Positions 7,158 to 7,815 of a DNA stretch of 7,815 bases are shown here, in pieces. Position numbers and translations under genes: made by a program. Where the stretch lies: NCBI GenBank assembly GCA_030149115.1, contig JASBSE010000318.1:1-7815 (forward strand), read 5' to 3'. The first letter of the stretch is position 1. Each line of letters starts with the position of its first letter. The DNA is from Winogradskyella sp. (GTDB lineage: Bacteria; Bacteroidota; Bacteroidia; Flavobacteriales; Flavobacteriaceae). Under the pieces are notes generated by a model that was not told where the DNA came from, did not search any database, and saw only the letters and a list, made by a program, of their open reading frames with translations.

Positions 7158-7187
7158 TTTCGTCGAATATTTTAGTCTTTTTGTCGA
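7158..7187 (+). promoter_or_regulatory. 21-bp-phased direct repeat TTT(C/T)GTCGA, LytTR-like operator
   Basis: TTTCGTCGA (7158-7166) recurs as TTTTGTCGA (7179-7187), 8 of 9 bases identical, with a period of exactly 21 bp and a 12-bp spacer. Two 9-bp direct repeats on the same face of the helix, about two turns apart, is the known geometry of LytTR-domain response-regulator sites (AgrA, ComE). The second copy overlaps the predicted -33 element at 7181-7183, where an activator could contact RNA polymerase. The second copy also lies in the 10-bp palindrome TTGTCGACAA (7181-7190). The repeat is seen directly; LytTR binding is inferred. Confidence 0.5.
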
Positions 7188-7213
7188 CAACTTAAATTTC
7201 TTTTATATGTTTG
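7181..7213 (+). promoter_or_regulatory. Bacteroidota-type promoter of the lipoprotein gene
   Basis: TTG at 7181-7183 is followed by 22 bases and TATGTTTG at 7206-7213, an exact match to TAnnTTTG. The spacer is at the long side of the accepted range, which fits a promoter that needs an activator. Transcription would start near 7217-7221, giving a leader of about 50 bases before the ATG at 7271. Confidence 0.6.
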
Positions 7214-7234
7214 TGGTCCCAAATTGATTGTTTG

Positions 7235-7249
7235 AGGTTTTCAAAACCT
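7235..7249. repeat. Short palindrome AGGTTTTCAAAACCT in the lipoprotein leader
   Basis: Two 7-bp arms (7235-7241, 7243-7249) surround a single central C. The site lies downstream of the predicted transcription start and 21 bp before the ATG. With so small a centre, the RNA hairpin would be short (about 5 pairs after opening a loop). The form fits a dimeric repressor site better than a terminator, but chance is possible. Confidence 0.35.
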
Positions 7250-7270
7250 TGACAACGAAACTATTGACCA

Positions 7271-7693
7271 ATGAAAAACCTACTTAATCAAGCACTATTT
7301 TTGTGCTTTGTAATTATGCTATCTGCCTGTACCTCAGAATCAATACAAAATGATAGTTTTCCTGAAGCCACACAAGTTGAAAATTTTCAATTGACTGAAT
7401 TTTGTTCAAATCAAGACCCTACCACAAGAGTTGTAAATAACGGTACGGTTACTTTTGATTTGCTAGTAACGAATGTAGATGGTACGTTCTTGGCGGAACT
7501 ACCAAATATTCAATCTAATACCATTACCTCTTGGGCAAGTTTTCCGGAAGGAGATATAATATTTTCTCTCACCAGTAATGATCCTACGGTAAGTGACACT
7601 GATGTGGTATTGAAAATGGGTACATGTATGGTCTATGAAATAGAAGTTGACAGCAATAATCAAATAGTGTCATTCACTTCTACATCACTTTAG
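7271..7693 (+). CDS. Small secreted lipoprotein of unknown function
   Basis: This 140-residue protein begins with a type II signal peptide: MKNLLNQALF, a hydrophobic stretch, and the lipobox LSAC with Cys20 as the lipidation site. A flexible Ser/Glu/Asn-rich linker follows (TSESIQND). An acidic residue close to Cys20 would be compatible with surface export in Bacteroidota, but the sequence is not a clear export signal. The mature part (about 35-140) alternates polar and hydrophobic residues (VTFDLLVTN, IIFSLTS, VYEIEV), indicating a small beta-sandwich. Cys45 and Cys119 could form a disulfide outside the cytoplasm. I do not recognise the family. It has its own promoter and a probable regulator site upstream, separating it from the repair operon. 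Its last 14 bp overlap the end of a convergent gene on the other strand. Confidence 0.8.
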   Translation: MKNLLNQALFLCFVIMLSACTSESIQNDSFPEATQVENFQLTEFCSNQDPTTRVVNNGTVTFDLLVTNVDGTFLAELPNIQSNTITSWASFPEGDIIFSLTSNDPTVSDTDVVLKMGTCMVYEIEVDSNNQIVSFTSTSL

Positions 7694-7815
7694 AACAAAC
7701 AATTATAATTTTTGAGTTAATCCTATCTGTTGTAAAAAATAGATAGGATTGCCCTCCATCTTTTATTTTCAGCTTTTTTCTGATATCGTTTACAGATAAA
7801 GGGAAATTACGAGTG
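7680..7815 (-). CDS. C-terminal 44 codons of a probable THUMP-like-domain SAM-dependent methyltransferase, 5' end outside window
   Basis: On the minus strand the frame is open from the window edge (first full codon at 7814-7812) to TAG at 7682-7680. The translation contains RNFPLSVNDIRKKLKIKDGG (fragment residues 2-21), YLFFTT (24-29) and KIIIVCSKV (35-43). The pattern NFPL-(4)-(L/I)(R/K)KKLKIKDGG-x2-YLF-T, closing with a hydrophobic strand, matches my memory of the C-terminal THUMP-like domain of flavobacterial class I SAM-dependent methyltransferases, presumed RNA modifiers. No start codon is in the window, so a search for ATG-initiated frames would miss it. The 3' end overlaps the convergent lipoprotein gene by 14 bp. 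That this is a real coding end is likely; the family name is a recollection that needs a search. Confidence 0.65.
   Translation of the reverse strand, partial: TRNFPLSVNDIRKKLKIKDGGQSYLFFTTDRINSKIIIVCSKVM
7719..7750. other. Perfect 10-bp inverted repeat, hairpin downstream of the lipoprotein gene
   Basis: AATCCTATCT (7719-7728) and AGATAGGATT (7741-7750) are exact inverses. In plus-strand RNA three further pairs (7729-7731 with 7738-7740, one G-U) give a 13-pair stem with a 6-base loop. It begins 26 bp after the lipoprotein stop and could protect the 3' end or help termination, but no U run follows on either strand. It lies wholly inside the minus-strand coding end, at the codons for QSYLFFTTDR. 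Confidence 0.55.

Noticed and set aside
1..7815. CRISPR array, insertion sequence or tRNA-linked integration site
   Set aside because: No regularly spaced repeats and no transposase or integrase are present, and no duplicate of a tRNA 3' end was seen elsewhere in the window.

Overview
This window is a chromosomal segment that looks like a member of the Bacteroidota, most probably the family Flavobacteriaceae. The grounds are low G+C, start sites without Shine-Dalgarno sequences, two exact matches to the Bacteroidota promoter element TAnnTTTG with an upstream TTG, tRNA genes without encoded CCA, and protein families typical of flavobacteria.

Layout: the left edge (2-298, +) is the C-terminal end of a 7TM-HD/PgpH-type c-di-AMP phosphodiesterase. 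It converges on a minus-strand tRNA operon of Ser(GCT), Pro(TGG) and Arg(TCT), which has its own promoter (660-690) and a terminator (302-332). Rightwards from the tRNA promoter runs a 197-residue protein of unknown function (767-1360) with a possible PD-(D/E)XK-nuclease-like pattern.

The core of the window (1422-7146) is a tight four-gene DNA repair operon: an MBL/beta-CASP exonuclease, an ATP-dependent DNA ligase, an Lhr-Core-type DEXH helicase and the metallophosphoesterase PdeM. This is the known bacterial ligase-associated repair cluster. The three junctions are ATGA, TTGA and TAA|TTG, so translation is probably coupled. The four activities (unwinding, end trimming or incision by two metallonucleases, and sealing) suggest one repair pathway.

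The right part holds a small lipoprotein gene (7271-7693). Its promoter is preceded by a 21-bp-phased direct repeat that resembles a LytTR response-regulator binding site. The right edge carries the last 44 codons of a minus-strand gene (7680 to beyond 7815) that looks like the end of a THUMP-like-domain SAM-dependent methyltransferase. Its 3' end overlaps the lipoprotein gene by 14 bp, and a long hairpin lies within it.

The repair cluster is not new. The least explained items are the 197-residue protein upstream of it and the probable regulated promoter of the lipoprotein gene.
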